From Saccharopolyspora rectivirgula DSM 43747 (GTDB taxonomy: Bacteria; Actinomycetota; Actinomycetes; Mycobacteriales; Pseudonocardiaceae), in the NCBI RefSeq assembly GCF_000497205.1, contig NZ_AYJW01000008.1, positions 24,990-88,989 on the forward strand: a stretch of 64,000 nt of DNA, in the 5' to 3' direction. Of this stretch, positions 17,329 through 25,261 are shown piece by piece. Position 1 is the first letter of the stretch; every line of letters starts with the position of its first letter. Under the pieces are notes generated by a model. The model was not told where the DNA came from, did no database searches, and saw only the letters and a program-made list of their open reading frames with translations. The position numbers were made by a program, and so were the translations under genes.

Positions 17329-18660
17329 TCAAGTCGAGGGCTGCTCGGGCCACTGGCGGATGCCGGCGATGAAGTTCGTCGGGGCCACTGCGACGAGCAC
17401 TTCCGCCGCCGCGTCACCCGGGTTGGTCAGGGAGACCTCTTCGTCCTTGCGCACGAGGGCGGAGTCACCCGGGTGGACGTCGATGGATTCCGCGGCGTCG
17501 CTGATGCGGATCCGGCCGGTGACGGGGGTGAGGATGACGTCCGACCCGTTGTGGGAGTGCGTTGGCATGCCGGACCCCGCCGGCACGTGCACTCGCAGCA
17601 GTCCGACGTCCGGCCCGCCTTCGTCGCCGCCGAAGACGACGGTGACGGTGGGGCTGTCGGGTACCGGTGGCTTCCGGACGAGGCCTTCTGCCCTGCGGCG
17701 CAGCTCCATGGTGAACACCTCCACTGGTCGTTCCTCGACTTCGAAACCTGTTGGGGCCAGCCGGGTCGATGTCGAGCACGCCCGGGTGGAAGGACGGGGC
17801 TGGAGGTGGACCGGTGCCGCCGCGGACCCGGTCGGAGTCCGAGCGGTGCCCGGGCCCGTCCGCGGGTCAGCGCACCGAAATCGTCCACTTTGGATGATTT
17901 GATGCCGGGGGAGCAGCGGTCTGCAGCTGGAAGTCCACTGCGTGCGAACGCGTGCTCTCCTCCGCCGCCTCCATCCCCCCGCCTTGGCCGTGGTCAGTTG
18001 GACAACGCACTTGTCGGGTTCGACGAACGCGTCCAAGCGGTCGACCGTGATCGGGGAGCCCCACGCCTCCATCGCCCCTCGCATCAGGCCCAGGTGGATC
18101 GGGCAGGTGATCTGAGGCCGGTCCTGGGCGAGTTCGAGGAACGGGCAATTCCGGAGGTTGATCCGGGCTGTTCCGCCAGCGGGCTGCTGCTGCTCGGCTT
18201 CCCGTTCGGGGGCAAAACCGACTTCGTCGAGCAGCGCGACGAGCTTGTCGATCGGGTCGTCCGGGGCGCCCGAACCGGTGTCGGGCGAGGCGCAGTGCTG
18301 GTGTCCCCAGCGGCGGCCGGCTTCGACGGCGCGGTTCCGCTGCTCGGAGTCGGCGGTGTTGAGGGTGCCGGCCAGGATCTCCGCCAGCATCCGGTACTGC
18401 CGCGGTCCTGCGGGGTCCATCCCTGCCACCGCCCGGAACAGCTGCGGCGGTCGCCCCGGAACCCGTTGCTGCGGGCTGACCCGCTCGACCTGGCCGTTCG
18501 CGACCAGCCTGTCCAAGTGGAACCGGACGGTGTTCGGGTGCACGCCGAGTTGGTCGGCGATGTCCGCGATGGACAGCGGGTGGGACGATCCCTTCAGGAC
18601 CCGCAGGATCTCGTCGCGTCGCCCCGGGGAGCTCTGCGACTGGTTCTTCCGGCTCGGCAT
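17329..18660 (-). CDS. HTH regulator with Cys-rich sensor domain, read through into a cupin domain
   Basis: One 443-codon frame. Residues 1-75 are a winged HTH of the ArsR/SufR-like COG2345 type. Residues 165-222 hold NCPF, TCPIHLG and KCVVQL, the cysteine triad expected to bind a metal or Fe-S cluster. Family members normally end near residue 225. Here no stop occurs, and a low-complexity Arg-rich linker (about 228-317) with rare AGG/AGA codons leads into a cupin (about 318-443, metal-ligand-like PTHSHN). The cupin has its own ATG at 17709 with GGAGG 8 bases upstream, so two proteins may be made. The start lies one base after the ferredoxin stop. Confidence 0.65.
   Translation of the reverse strand: MPSRKNQSQSSPGRRDEILRVLKGSSHPLSIADIADQLGVHPNTVRFHLDRLVANGQVERVSPQQRVPGRPPQLFRAVAGMDPAGPRQYRMLAEILAGTLNTADSEQRNRAVEAGRRWGHQHCASPDTGSGAPDDPIDKLVALLDEVGFAPEREAEQQQPAGGTARINLRNCPFLELAQDRPQITCPIHLGLMRGAMEAWGSPITVDRLDAFVEPDKCVVQLTTAKAGGWRRRRRARVRTQWTSSCRPLLPRHQIIQSGRFRCADPRTGPGTARTPTGSAAAPVHLQPRPSTRACSTSTRLAPTGFEVEERPVEVFTMELRRRAEGLVRKPPVPDSPTVTVVFGGDEGGPDVGLLRVHVPAGSGMPTHSHNGSDVILTPVTGRIRISDAAESIDVHPGDSALVRKDEEVSLTNPGDAAAEVLVAVAPTNFIAGIRQWPEQPST
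17867..17974 (-). CDS. possible 35-residue small ORF hidden in the HTH-cupin linker
   Basis: In the frame shifted relative to the HTH-cupin frame, ATG 17974 follows AAGG and a G run and encodes MEAAEEST through PKWTISVR before TGA. Third positions are G/C-rich here, whereas the overlapping long frame uses rare codons, so this frame looks more coding-like. It resembles no family I know. It could be the displaced C-terminus of the regulator, a small protein, or chance. Confidence 0.3.
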   Translation of the reverse strand: MEAAEESTRSHAVDFQLQTAAPPASNHPKWTISVR

Positions 18661-18661
18661 C

Positions 18662-19006
18662 TCAGCCTCCTTGCGGCGGCAGGTTGGCGACCAGTGGTGT
18701 GTCCACGCCTATCCTGCCGAGCTTGCTCGCCCCTCCCGGGGACCCCAGTGGTGCGTCCCGGCCGGGCAGTGTTCGGGTGAAGAACGCCTCGTTGTCCTCC
18801 CGGTAGGGCTCCAAGTGCTCCGGGAGGTCGTCCTCGTAGTAGATCGCCTCCACGGGGCAGACCGGTTCGCACGCGCCGCAGTCCACGCACTCGTCCGGGT
18901 GGATGTACAGCGATCGGGCGCCCTCGTAGATGCAATCCACCGGGCACTCGTCCACGCATGCGCGATCCATCACATCCACGCACGGTTGTCCGATCACGTA
19001 CGCCAT
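18662..19006 (-). CDS. fdxA: 7Fe-type ferredoxin (FdxA-like)
   Basis: A 114-residue ferredoxin: CVDVMDRACVDECPVDCIY gives the [3Fe-4S] site (C-x7-C-x3-C) and CVDCGACEPVCPVEAIYY the [4Fe-4S] site, the standard arrangement of actinobacterial seven-iron ferredoxins. It is a cytoplasmic electron carrier for reductases or P450-type oxygenases. The ATG at 19006 faces the DUF2249-cupin gene across a dyad and starts a minus-strand run with the HTH-cupin gene one base downstream, so it is probably controlled by that cysteine-rich regulator. Confidence 0.92.
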   Translation of the reverse strand: MAYVIGQPCVDVMDRACVDECPVDCIYEGARSLYIHPDECVDCGACEPVCPVEAIYYEDDLPEHLEPYREDNEAFFTRTLPGRDAPLGSPGGASKLGRIGVDTPLVANLPPQGG

Positions 19007-19015
19007 GGCTTAGAG

Positions 19016-19040
19016 TTTATACAAAAAGGAATTGTAAAAA
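19016..19040. promoter_or_regulatory. AT-rich operator dyad between ferredoxin and DUF2249-cupin genes
   Basis: Arms TTTATACAA (19016-19024) and TTGTAAAAA (19032-19040) are complementary at eight of nine positions around a 7-base spacer. It is the only AT-rich block here and sits 9 bases from the ferredoxin ATG and 17 from the other start. It probably overlaps both promoters and is the likely target of the HTH regulator. Confidence 0.7.
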
Positions 19041-19057
19041 CTAGGAGTGAGGCACAG

Positions 19058-19690
19058 ATGGCAGCAACCGAGGCCCGCGAGGAACCGCTCCAGGAGTTGG
19101 ACGTCCGGCCGCTGTGCAAGCCCGACAAGCACCCCGCGATCTTCGCCACCTATGCCGAGCTGCCCGCAGGTGGTTCCTTCGTGCTGATCAACGACCACGA
19201 TCCGAAGCACCTGCGGGACGAGTTCGAGGCCGACCACCCCGGCAGCTACCGGTGGGAGTACCTCCAGCGCGAACGCGGGGACTGGCGGATCAGGATCACC
19301 AAGCTCGCGAGCACCCCGCTGCCCAGGGTCCTGGTCAACACCGCGGCCGCTGAAGCGGCAGATCCGGGCGCCACCGGTCCGGTGTGGACGCTCCAATGCC
19401 GCGACCGGGACTTGGACTCCAACATCATCGCCCTCCCCGCCGGAGGGGGTATCGACGCGCACACCGGCCCGGACGTCGACGTCCTCGTCCACGTCCTCGC
19501 GGGCAGCGGGCAGCTCACCACCGAACTCGGCACCGTTGAACTCGCGCCGGGAGCACTGGTGTGGCTGCCGCGCCGGTCCAAGCGCGCGTTCAAGGCCGGC
19601 CCCGGCGGCCTGCGCTACCTCACCGTCCACCAACGCCGGCAAGCGCTCGTCCTGGAACCGGCCCCCGCGAGGGCGGCGCGGTCCGAATGA
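19058..19690 (+). CDS. DUF2249 domain plus cupin domain protein
   Basis: A 210-residue two-domain protein. Residues about 13-90 are a DUF2249 domain (LDVRPLCKPDKHPAIFATY, then LINDHDPKHLRDEF and YRWEYLQRERGDWRIRI), a family often linked to nitrogen oxide or anaerobic metabolism. Residues about 115-205 are a single cupin barrel (DAHTGPDVDVLVHVLAG, LAPGALVWLPRRSKRAF). The ATG at 19058 has AGGAG upstream. The open frame further 5' is not coding. It is divergent from the ferredoxin-regulator-cupin operon, and two cupin proteins in one control region suggest a shared redox or NO-related response, which is inference. Confidence 0.85.
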   Translation: MAATEAREEPLQELDVRPLCKPDKHPAIFATYAELPAGGSFVLINDHDPKHLRDEFEADHPGSYRWEYLQRERGDWRIRITKLASTPLPRVLVNTAAAEAADPGATGPVWTLQCRDRDLDSNIIALPAGGGIDAHTGPDVDVLVHVLAGSGQLTTELGTVELAPGALVWLPRRSKRAFKAGPGGLRYLTVHQRRQALVLEPAPARAARSE

Positions 19691-19781
19691 CCCGCGGCGG
19701 GCAGCGATCGCCGACTGCTCGCGCGGGACGTGCTGATCGCTTCGAACGAAGTGCGGACCCCTCCTGCACCACCGAGGAGCA

Positions 19782-20213
19782 ATGATGACTGGATCCCTGG
19801 CTGTTGCGGTCGCGGTGAGCTTCGTCTGGCTGGGAATGGTGCTGGCGATCTCCTTCGTGGAAGCCCCGCTCAAATTCCGCGCCCCCGGCGTGACGGTGCA
19901 GATCGGACTCGGCATCGGGCGCCTGGTGTTCCGCGCCCTCAACGCCATCGAGGGCGTTCTCGCCGCAGCGCTGCTCATCGCGGTGGTGGGCGCGGCACCG
20001 CCGCCGTCCGCTCTCGTGGCGGTGCTGGTCGCCTGCGGCGCGCTGCTCGCGCAGCTGGTCGGCGTGCGCCCCTGGCTGAACCGGCGGACCAAAGCCGTGC
20101 TGGCCGGTGGGGCCAGTGGTGGTCGCTCGCGCGGGCACCACGCCTACGTCGTCCTCGAATGCCTCAAGGTGATCGCCTTGCTCGTCGGCGGCGTCCTGCT
20201 GTTGGGCGGCTGA
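19782..20213 (+). CDS. conserved four-helix membrane protein of unknown function
   Basis: A 143-residue protein with four hydrophobic helices (about 5-25, 58-72, 80-97 and 122-142). It has a conserved-looking cytoplasmic segment, SFVEAPLKFRAPGV, after helix 1 and VRPWLNRRTKAVLAG before the last helix. I recognise the pattern from uncharacterised bacterial inner-membrane proteins but cannot name a function. ATG codons at 19782 and 19785 follow GAGGAG. It lies 91 bases after the DUF2249-cupin gene on the same strand and ends at a bidirectional terminator. Confidence 0.75.
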   Translation: MMTGSLAVAVAVSFVWLGMVLAISFVEAPLKFRAPGVTVQIGLGIGRLVFRALNAIEGVLAAALLIAVVGAAPPPSALVAVLVACGALLAQLVGVRPWLNRRTKAVLAGGASGGRSRGHHAYVVLECLKVIALLVGGVLLLGG

Positions 20214-20242
20214 CGGCGAGGAACGAGGCCAACTCCCCGGAT

Positions 20243-20274
20243 CGAGGCCGTTCCCGCTGCGGGAGACGGCCTCG
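20243..20274. terminator. bidirectional hairpin between convergent genes
   Basis: Nine-bp arms CGAGGCCGT (20243-20251) and ACGGCCTCG (20266-20274) with an inner TCCC/GGGA extension form a compact stem. It lies in the 82-base gap between the membrane protein and the GNAT gene, which converge. Confidence 0.55.
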
Positions 20275-20295
20275 AGGCCCGCGCGGAAGCGGTGC

Positions 20296-20817
20296 CTACA
20301 GGTCGCGCGCCCAGTCCTGGCCCACCAGGTCGTGGCCGAAGCTGTGGTGCTCCTCCTGGCCGACCAGTTCGAACCCGTGCGCTTCGTAGATGCGCCGCGC
20401 CGAGGTGAGGACGTCGTTGGTCCACAAGGTGATGCGGCGGTAGCCGGCCTGCCGCGCGAAGTCCAGGCAGGTGGAGACCAATCGGCTGCCGAGCCCGCGG
20501 CCACGGCCGCGCGGGTGCACCAGCAGCAGGCGCAGCTTGGCCAGCTGGTCGTCGGCGCGGACCAGGAACACGCAGCCCACCCGTTCGCCGTCCACCTCGG
20601 CGATCCACGCGGCTTCGCGGTTCTCGTCGTGCTCGTTCGCGTAGTCGGCGACGATCTTCGCCACGAGCGCCTCGAACGAGGTGTCCCAGCCGAACTCGTC
20701 CGCGTAGACCTCGCCGTGCGCCTTGACGACCCAGCCCAGATCACCGGGCTGCCCGAGCCGGCGGATCGCCAGTTCTCCGCTGTCGGCCCTGACTTCTCCG
20801 TTGCGCGTGCTGGTCAT
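20296..20817 (-). CDS. GNAT-family N-acetyltransferase
   Basis: A 173-residue acetyltransferase. The acetyl-CoA motif A is LLLVHPRGRGRGLGSRLVSTCLDFA near residues 97-117 (R-G-x-G-L-G), and the C-terminal IYEAHGFELVG strand-helix is typical of the fold. It is close to the acetyltransferase modules found fused to MarR regulators, but the HTH is absent here. The acceptor substrate is unknown. It is divergent from a TetR gene, with a perfect inverted repeat between them, so that regulator may control it. Confidence 0.88.
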   Translation of the reverse strand: MTSTRNGEVRADSGELAIRRLGQPGDLGWVVKAHGEVYADEFGWDTSFEALVAKIVADYANEHDENREAAWIAEVDGERVGCVFLVRADDQLAKLRLLLVHPRGRGRGLGSRLVSTCLDFARQAGYRRITLWTNDVLTSARRIYEAHGFELVGQEEHHSFGHDLVGQDWARDL

Positions 20818-20850
20818 CGTGGTCCCCCGATCGGTGCGGTGTGCGGGCCG

Positions 20851-20868
20851 AGTCGTACTGACACGACT
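20851..20868. promoter_or_regulatory. perfect inverted repeat between GNAT and tetR genes
   Basis: AGTCGT (20851-20856) and ACGACT (20863-20868) flank a 6-base spacer. It lies 33 bases before the GNAT start and 25 before the TetR start, a natural site for TetR binding. Confidence 0.55.
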
Positions 20869-20893
20869 GTTTCACTCATGCCATGCTGGGACC

Positions 20894-21481
20894 GTGCCCC
20901 AGTCGTCCGCAACCCCCTCCGCGCGGAAAGTCGAGCTGCTCGAAGCGGCCTACCGGTACGCGCTCACCCACGGGCTGGCCGGCCTGTCGCTGCGGCCGCT
21001 GGCCAAGGAGATCGGCTCCAGCCCGCGCGTGCTGCTGTACCTCTTCGGCAGCAAAGAAGGGCTGGTGCAGGCGTTGCTGACCCGCGCCCGGGCCGACGAG
21101 CTCGAACTGCTCGCCGACCTCCGGGCCGAACCCCCGGAGAGCTCCGCGGACGACCGGCTGGTCGAGGTCGCGGAGCGGCTGTGGGCGTGGCTGGCCGCCG
21201 ACGAGCACCGCGCCCTGCTCAAGCTGTGGCTCGAGGGGTACGCCCGATCCCTGGTCGAGCCGGAAGGGGTGTGGGCGGGATTCGCGCGGGCGACCGTGGC
21301 GGACTGGCTGGACGTGCTCGCCACCGCCCAACCCGAGCGCGTGCGCCGCAGCCAGGAGGGGCTCGCGCAGCGCACGCAGGTGCTGGCCCTGCTGCGGGGC
21401 GCCCTCCTCGACCTGCTCGCCACCGGCGACGTCGACCGCACCACCGCCGCCGTGCGCCGCCAGCTCCGCGCCTCGCGCTGA
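20894..21481 (+). CDS. TetR-family transcriptional regulator
   Basis: A 195-residue protein with an N-terminal HTH (ARKVELLEAAYRYALTHGLAGLSLRPLAKEIGSS) followed by LLYLFGSKEGLVQALL, the classical TetR YxxFxxKexL helix, and a helical C-terminal domain. I start at GTG 20894, six bases after CATGCT, which fits a leaderless transcript. Upstream residues in the open frame read through the operator. The divergent GNAT gene is the likely target. Confidence 0.85.
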   Translation: MPQSSATPSARKVELLEAAYRYALTHGLAGLSLRPLAKEIGSSPRVLLYLFGSKEGLVQALLTRARADELELLADLRAEPPESSADDRLVEVAERLWAWLAADEHRALLKLWLEGYARSLVEPEGVWAGFARATVADWLDVLATAQPERVRRSQEGLAQRTQVLALLRGALLDLLATGDVDRTTAAVRRQLRASR

Positions 21482-21487
21482 ACGGGA

Positions 21488-22276
21488 TCAGCCCCCGGCG
21501 CGCTGCCGGGACCGCTCCGCCAAGCGGTGCGCGAGGGAAGCGACCCGCGCCGCGTCAGCCCACTCGTCGGTGGTGCTGCCGCGGTACCCGTCGCGGGCGC
21601 GCAGGAGCAGCGCGCGATCCGGCCCGCTGAGCGTCGGCGCGATCAGCTCAGCGGCCTCGTCCTTGGCGACGATGCGACCGGAGTCGAGCGTGACGAGGGT
21701 GCGCGCCAGCGTCAGCAAGGTGTTCCGCTCGTCCCCCTCGAGCCCCGCCAGGACATCGGGAAGCGAAGCCAAGAGTGCCCGGCGCAGCAGGTGCTCCGGG
21801 ACGGGTGGGACGACTTCTTCGAGCCGGCTCCCGCGCAGGACGCGGTGCGCGGAGTGGGCGGTGGCCAGCAGCGTGACCACATCGGGGTCCCGCACGGGCA
21901 GCGGCAGGTGCCCGTCGACGAGTTCTGCGCGCAGCCACTCGCCGTACTGGAAATCGCGCCGGGGCTCTTCGCGCAGCGGCACCACGTCGTCGACCACGAG
22001 ACCGGTCAGCTCGATCGGGCGGCGAGCGGCGACCTCCGGGAACCGCTCCGCGTGCCCGCGCCACCCGGAGACCGAGAGCAGCAGCGACACCAGCCCGGCG
22101 CGCTCAGCGCGGGTCAAGGAGCGACGGGTGAGGACGAGCAGGTCGACGTCGCTGTCGGGACGCAAGCCCGAGGTGGCCGCGGAGCCGAACAGGTGCACCC
22201 CGACGATCCCACCCGGGTCCTGCCGATCCAGGTGGGCCAGCACCGGGAGCAGCCGTTCTTCCACGTCCTCCGGCAC
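21488..22276 (-). CDS. aminoglycoside adenylyltransferase-like nucleotidyltransferase
   Basis: A 262-residue protein with the nucleotidyltransferase signature LFGSAATSGLRPDSDVDLLVL (GS then DxD) near residues 29-49 and a C-terminal helical DUF4111-type domain, the layout of AadA/ANT(3'') spectinomycin-streptomycin enzymes. Conserved segments of that group such as EWLRAELVDG are present. It may confer low-level resistance or act on an unknown metabolite. It lies six bases downstream of the alpha/beta hydrolase stop on the same strand. Confidence 0.8.
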   Translation of the reverse strand: MPEDVEERLLPVLAHLDRQDPGGIVGVHLFGSAATSGLRPDSDVDLLVLTRRSLTRAERAGLVSLLLSVSGWRGHAERFPEVAARRPIELTGLVVDDVVPLREEPRRDFQYGEWLRAELVDGHLPLPVRDPDVVTLLATAHSAHRVLRGSRLEEVVPPVPEHLLRRALLASLPDVLAGLEGDERNTLLTLARTLVTLDSGRIVAKDEAAELIAPTLSGPDRALLLRARDGYRGSTTDEWADAARVASLAHRLAERSRQRAGG

Positions 22277-22282
22277 GCCGCA

Positions 22283-23260
22283 CTACTCCGCCGCGGGGTC
22301 GCGCTCGGCCGAGGCCGTTCCGGTGGCCCGCTTGACGTGGTCGGCGATGAACTCGTACATCTGCCGGGTCACCTCGGCGGACTCGTCGAGGATGTCGTAG
22401 CCGTGGTCGACACCCGGCACCTCGCGGTACTCGACCAGCGACCCCGCCTCCTCCAGCTTGCGGGCGTAGGTGGCGGCCTCGCTGCGCAGGCGGTCCCGTT
22501 CCGCGGTGATGACCAGCGCGGGCGCGATGCCTTCGATGCCGTCGGCGTTGCTGCCCCAGGCCGGGGAGACCAGGCGGTGCCGGCGCTGCGCCGGGTCCCG
22601 CAGGTAGGCGGTGTCGGCGATCTCGCTCAACCACAGCGGGAGGAAGGTCTTGCCGTGCACGGGCTTGTCCTTCGCCGGGGTGGCCAGGTCCAGCACCGCG
22701 TAGTGCAGCACCTGCAGCGCGATCCGCGGACCGCCTTCCTCGAGGGCGAGGCGAGCTGCCGCCGCGGTCAGCGAACCGCCCGCGCTCTGCCCTCCGACGC
22801 ACAGCCGCTCGCCGTCCCAGTCCCGTTCCGCGGCTGCCGCCCAGGTGAGCACGTCGTAGACCTGCTCGACCGGAACGGGGAACCGGCACTTGGGCGCCGT
22901 GCCGTAGTCGACGTTGACCACGGTGACTCCGGCGTGCGTGGCGAGGTAGCGGCACCACGGGTCGTCCTGCTCGGGGTAGCGCATGATGAACGCGCCACCG
23001 TGGACGTTGACGTAGACCGGGGTGCGGCCGGTGGTGCCCGGTGCGCGGTAGATCGTGCACGGGACGTCGCCGTGCCGGGTGGGCACCGAGATCGCGGTGG
23101 TGTTCACCGCCAGGTCGGCGAACTGGCGGCGCGGCGGTGGCGCCAGGCCGCTGAGCGCGGAGAGCGCACGCGCGATCGAGTCGGCGACGAAAGGCCTGGA
23201 CAGCAGCGACACGCGGCAACAATAGGGTTTCCGCTGGTGGTGATCAACCGCGGTGCTCAC
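22283..23260 (-). CDS. alpha/beta hydrolase of the HSL/acetyl-esterase family
   Basis: A 325-residue enzyme with the HSL oxyanion motif HGGAF near residue 88, the nucleophile elbow GGQSAGGS near 158, the acid region ITAERDRLR near 254, and the catalytic histidine in VDHGYDIL near 287. The GTG start overlaps the acyl-CoA ligase stop (GTGA), so it is translationally coupled to that enzyme and may release acids or lactones that the ligase then activates. An internal GTG at 23212 is an alternative start. Confidence 0.88.
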   Translation of the reverse strand: MSTAVDHHQRKPYCCRVSLLSRPFVADSIARALSALSGLAPPPRRQFADLAVNTTAISVPTRHGDVPCTIYRAPGTTGRTPVYVNVHGGAFIMRYPEQDDPWCRYLATHAGVTVVNVDYGTAPKCRFPVPVEQVYDVLTWAAAAERDWDGERLCVGGQSAGGSLTAAAARLALEEGGPRIALQVLHYAVLDLATPAKDKPVHGKTFLPLWLSEIADTAYLRDPAQRRHRLVSPAWGSNADGIEGIAPALVITAERDRLRSEAATYARKLEEAGSLVEYREVPGVDHGYDILDESAEVTRQMYEFIADHVKRATGTASAERDPAAE

Positions 23261-24846
23261 CCTCCCCGCTGGCGGAGGGATTCCCGGAGTTTGAACTTCT
23301 GCACCTTGCCGGAGGCGTTGCGGGGCAGTTCGTCGACCACCACCAGCGAGGTCGGTTTCTTGTAGGAGGCCAGCCGGGCGCGGCAGTGCTCCACGACCTC
23401 CTCCAGCGTCGGTGGATCAGCGGGATCGGTGGGCACGACGACGGCGCAGGGGGTCTCCACCCACTTCTCGTGCGGGATCCCGACGACCGCGACTTCGGCG
23501 ACCTTGGGGTGGGAGTCGATGGCGGCCTCGACCTCGGCGCAGTAGATGTTCTCCCCACCGGAGACGATCATGTCCTTCTTGCGGTCGACGACGTAGATGA
23601 AGCCGTCCTCGTCCATCCGGCACAGGTCACCGGAGTGGAACCAGCCGCCCGCGAAGGCTTCGGCCGTGGCCTCGGGATTGCGCCAGTACTCCCGCATCAC
23701 GGTCGGTCCCCGGTAGACGATCTCGCCCACTTCGCCGACCGGGACGTCGTTGAGCTCTTCGTCGACGATGCGGGCTTCGACGTTGACGACCGGGGTGCCG
23801 ACCGAGCCCATCTTGCGGATCGCGTCCTCGCCGCGCAGCACGCACGTCACCGAGCTCATCTCGGTCTGGCCGAACATGTTGTAGTTGGGCACGTTCGGGA
23901 AGGTGCGGGCCATCGCCTGCAGCACGGAGGGCGGGGCGACCGAAGCTCCCCACGAGATGCGGCGCAGCGACAGCTTCCGGTTCTCGATGCCGGGCACTTC
24001 GCAGATCGCCTTCCACTGGGTGGGGACGAAGTAGCAGGCGGTGACGCCTTCCCGTTCCATGGTGTCGACGGTTTCGGCGGCGTCGAAGTTCCCGGAGCGC
24101 ATGATGATCGAGCGGCCGCCGAACATCAGGTAGCTGAGGATGCCGTTGAGCCCACCGATGTGGAACAGCGGCAAGCCGGAGAGCCAGACCTCCTCGGGGT
24201 CGTGGATGCCCTGGGTGACCGCGCAGTTGAGCGTGTTCATGACCAGGTTGTGGTGGGTGAGCACCGCTCCCTTGGGGCGACCGGTCGTTCCCGAGGTGTA
24301 CATGATGAACGCAGGATCGGATTCGGGGACGTCGATCAGCAGCGGTTCCGGACTTTCCGCGGCGAGGGCTGCTTCGTACGCCTCGGCCCCCAGCCCCGGG
24401 GTCTGCTCCGCCACGTTGGTGGCGAGCACCGTTGTCACGCTAGGGACGCGGGGGCGCACCGCGGCCGCGGTGTCGGCGAGTTCGCGGTCCACGACCAGGG
24501 CTTTGGCTTCGGCGTCGTTGAGGATGTAGGTGATTTCGCCGGCGACGAGCCGGAAGTTCACCGGGACCACGATGGCTCCCAACCGGCAGGTCGCGAAGTA
24601 CGCCTCCACCAGTTCCAGGCTGTTCTGCATGAACACCGCGACGCGGTCGCCGCGTGCCACCCCGCGAGCGGCCAGGGCGCGGGCGAGTCGCGTCACGCGT
24701 TCGTCGAGTTCGGCGTAGGTGCGCTGATCGTCGCCGCACTGGAACGCGACTTTGCGGGGGAAGAGCCGAGCGGCGCGAGCGAGTTGAGCACCGTGGGACA
24801 TTCGGCGGGTGGCGGTGAGAGCGGTGATTTCGCGGTCGTGAGTCAA
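23257..24846 (-). CDS. acyl-CoA ligase (long-chain/aryl acyl-CoA synthetase family)
   Basis: A 529-residue ANL-superfamily enzyme. A3 motif YTSGTTGRPKGAVLTH; A5 region YNMFGQTEMSS; A8 hinge YVVDRKKDMIVSGGENIYCAEVE; catalytic lysine in LPRNASGKVQKFKLR near the C-terminus. It activates a carboxylic acid to its CoA ester using ATP. I start at TTG 24846, which has AGGAGG close upstream. ATG 24801 is the conservative alternative. It is divergent from the acyl-CoA dehydrogenase gene across a 415-base intergenic region and belongs with it functionally. Confidence 0.88.
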   Translation of the reverse strand: MTHDREITALTATRRMSHGAQLARAARLFPRKVAFQCGDDQRTYAELDERVTRLARALAARGVARGDRVAVFMQNSLELVEAYFATCRLGAIVVPVNFRLVAGEITYILNDAEAKALVVDRELADTAAAVRPRVPSVTTVLATNVAEQTPGLGAEAYEAALAAESPEPLLIDVPESDPAFIMYTSGTTGRPKGAVLTHHNLVMNTLNCAVTQGIHDPEEVWLSGLPLFHIGGLNGILSYLMFGGRSIIMRSGNFDAAETVDTMEREGVTACYFVPTQWKAICEVPGIENRKLSLRRISWGASVAPPSVLQAMARTFPNVPNYNMFGQTEMSSVTCVLRGEDAIRKMGSVGTPVVNVEARIVDEELNDVPVGEVGEIVYRGPTVMREYWRNPEATAEAFAGGWFHSGDLCRMDEDGFIYVVDRKKDMIVSGGENIYCAEVEAAIDSHPKVAEVAVVGIPHEKWVETPCAVVVPTDPADPPTLEEVVEHCRARLASYKKPTSLVVVDELPRNASGKVQKFKLRESLRQRGG

Positions 24847-25261
24847 GGTGCCTCCTCGCGGCCTCGTTGCTCGGTGGAGACGTTGACCTGACGAATGTGC
24901 TGCAACGGTAGGGGCGCCCGGGTGCGCGCACAATAGTCCGGACGGGGGCTGGGACGAATGGTCCGCGTCTTCTGCTGTCACTCGCTTGGAGCACCCCCAA
25001 AGGGGATTCCCGTCGAGTTCCTCAGGAATTGACGGGAATTCTGAAGTTCACTGTGGACTGCGTTCGGCTTGCCCGGGCGCGCCGTCGGGTCGGCGCGGTG
25101 CACCTGGAGGAATTCGAATTCACAATGGAATTGATCGGTCTTTCCTATAGCGCCGCGACAGGAATTCGCTCTGCAGCGGAATTCTCCCCGTCCGCCGTTC
25201 TCCTCTTCCCAGACACCCCGGCCGGTGCCATGCTATCCGCACGATCGCTAAGGAGGTTGGC
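24847..25261. other. 415-bp divergent intergenic region with a 34-bp dyad and GGAATTC repeats
   Basis: This gap between the acyl-CoA ligase and the acyl-CoA dehydrogenase holds no supported gene. It has an imperfect dyad at 25006-25039 (outer arms ATTCCCGTC/GACGGGAAT, inner TTCCT/AGGAA). GGAATTC occurs at 25035, 25109, 25161 and 25178, GAATTC at 25116, and GGAATT at 25025 and 25128. Such density is unusual at this GC content and suggests a regulator-binding array for both promoters. Confidence 0.6.

Noticed and set aside
25020..25190. GGAATTC repeats as a CRISPR array
   Set aside because: The repeats are 7 bases, irregularly spaced and without unique spacers of constant length; no cas genes are near.
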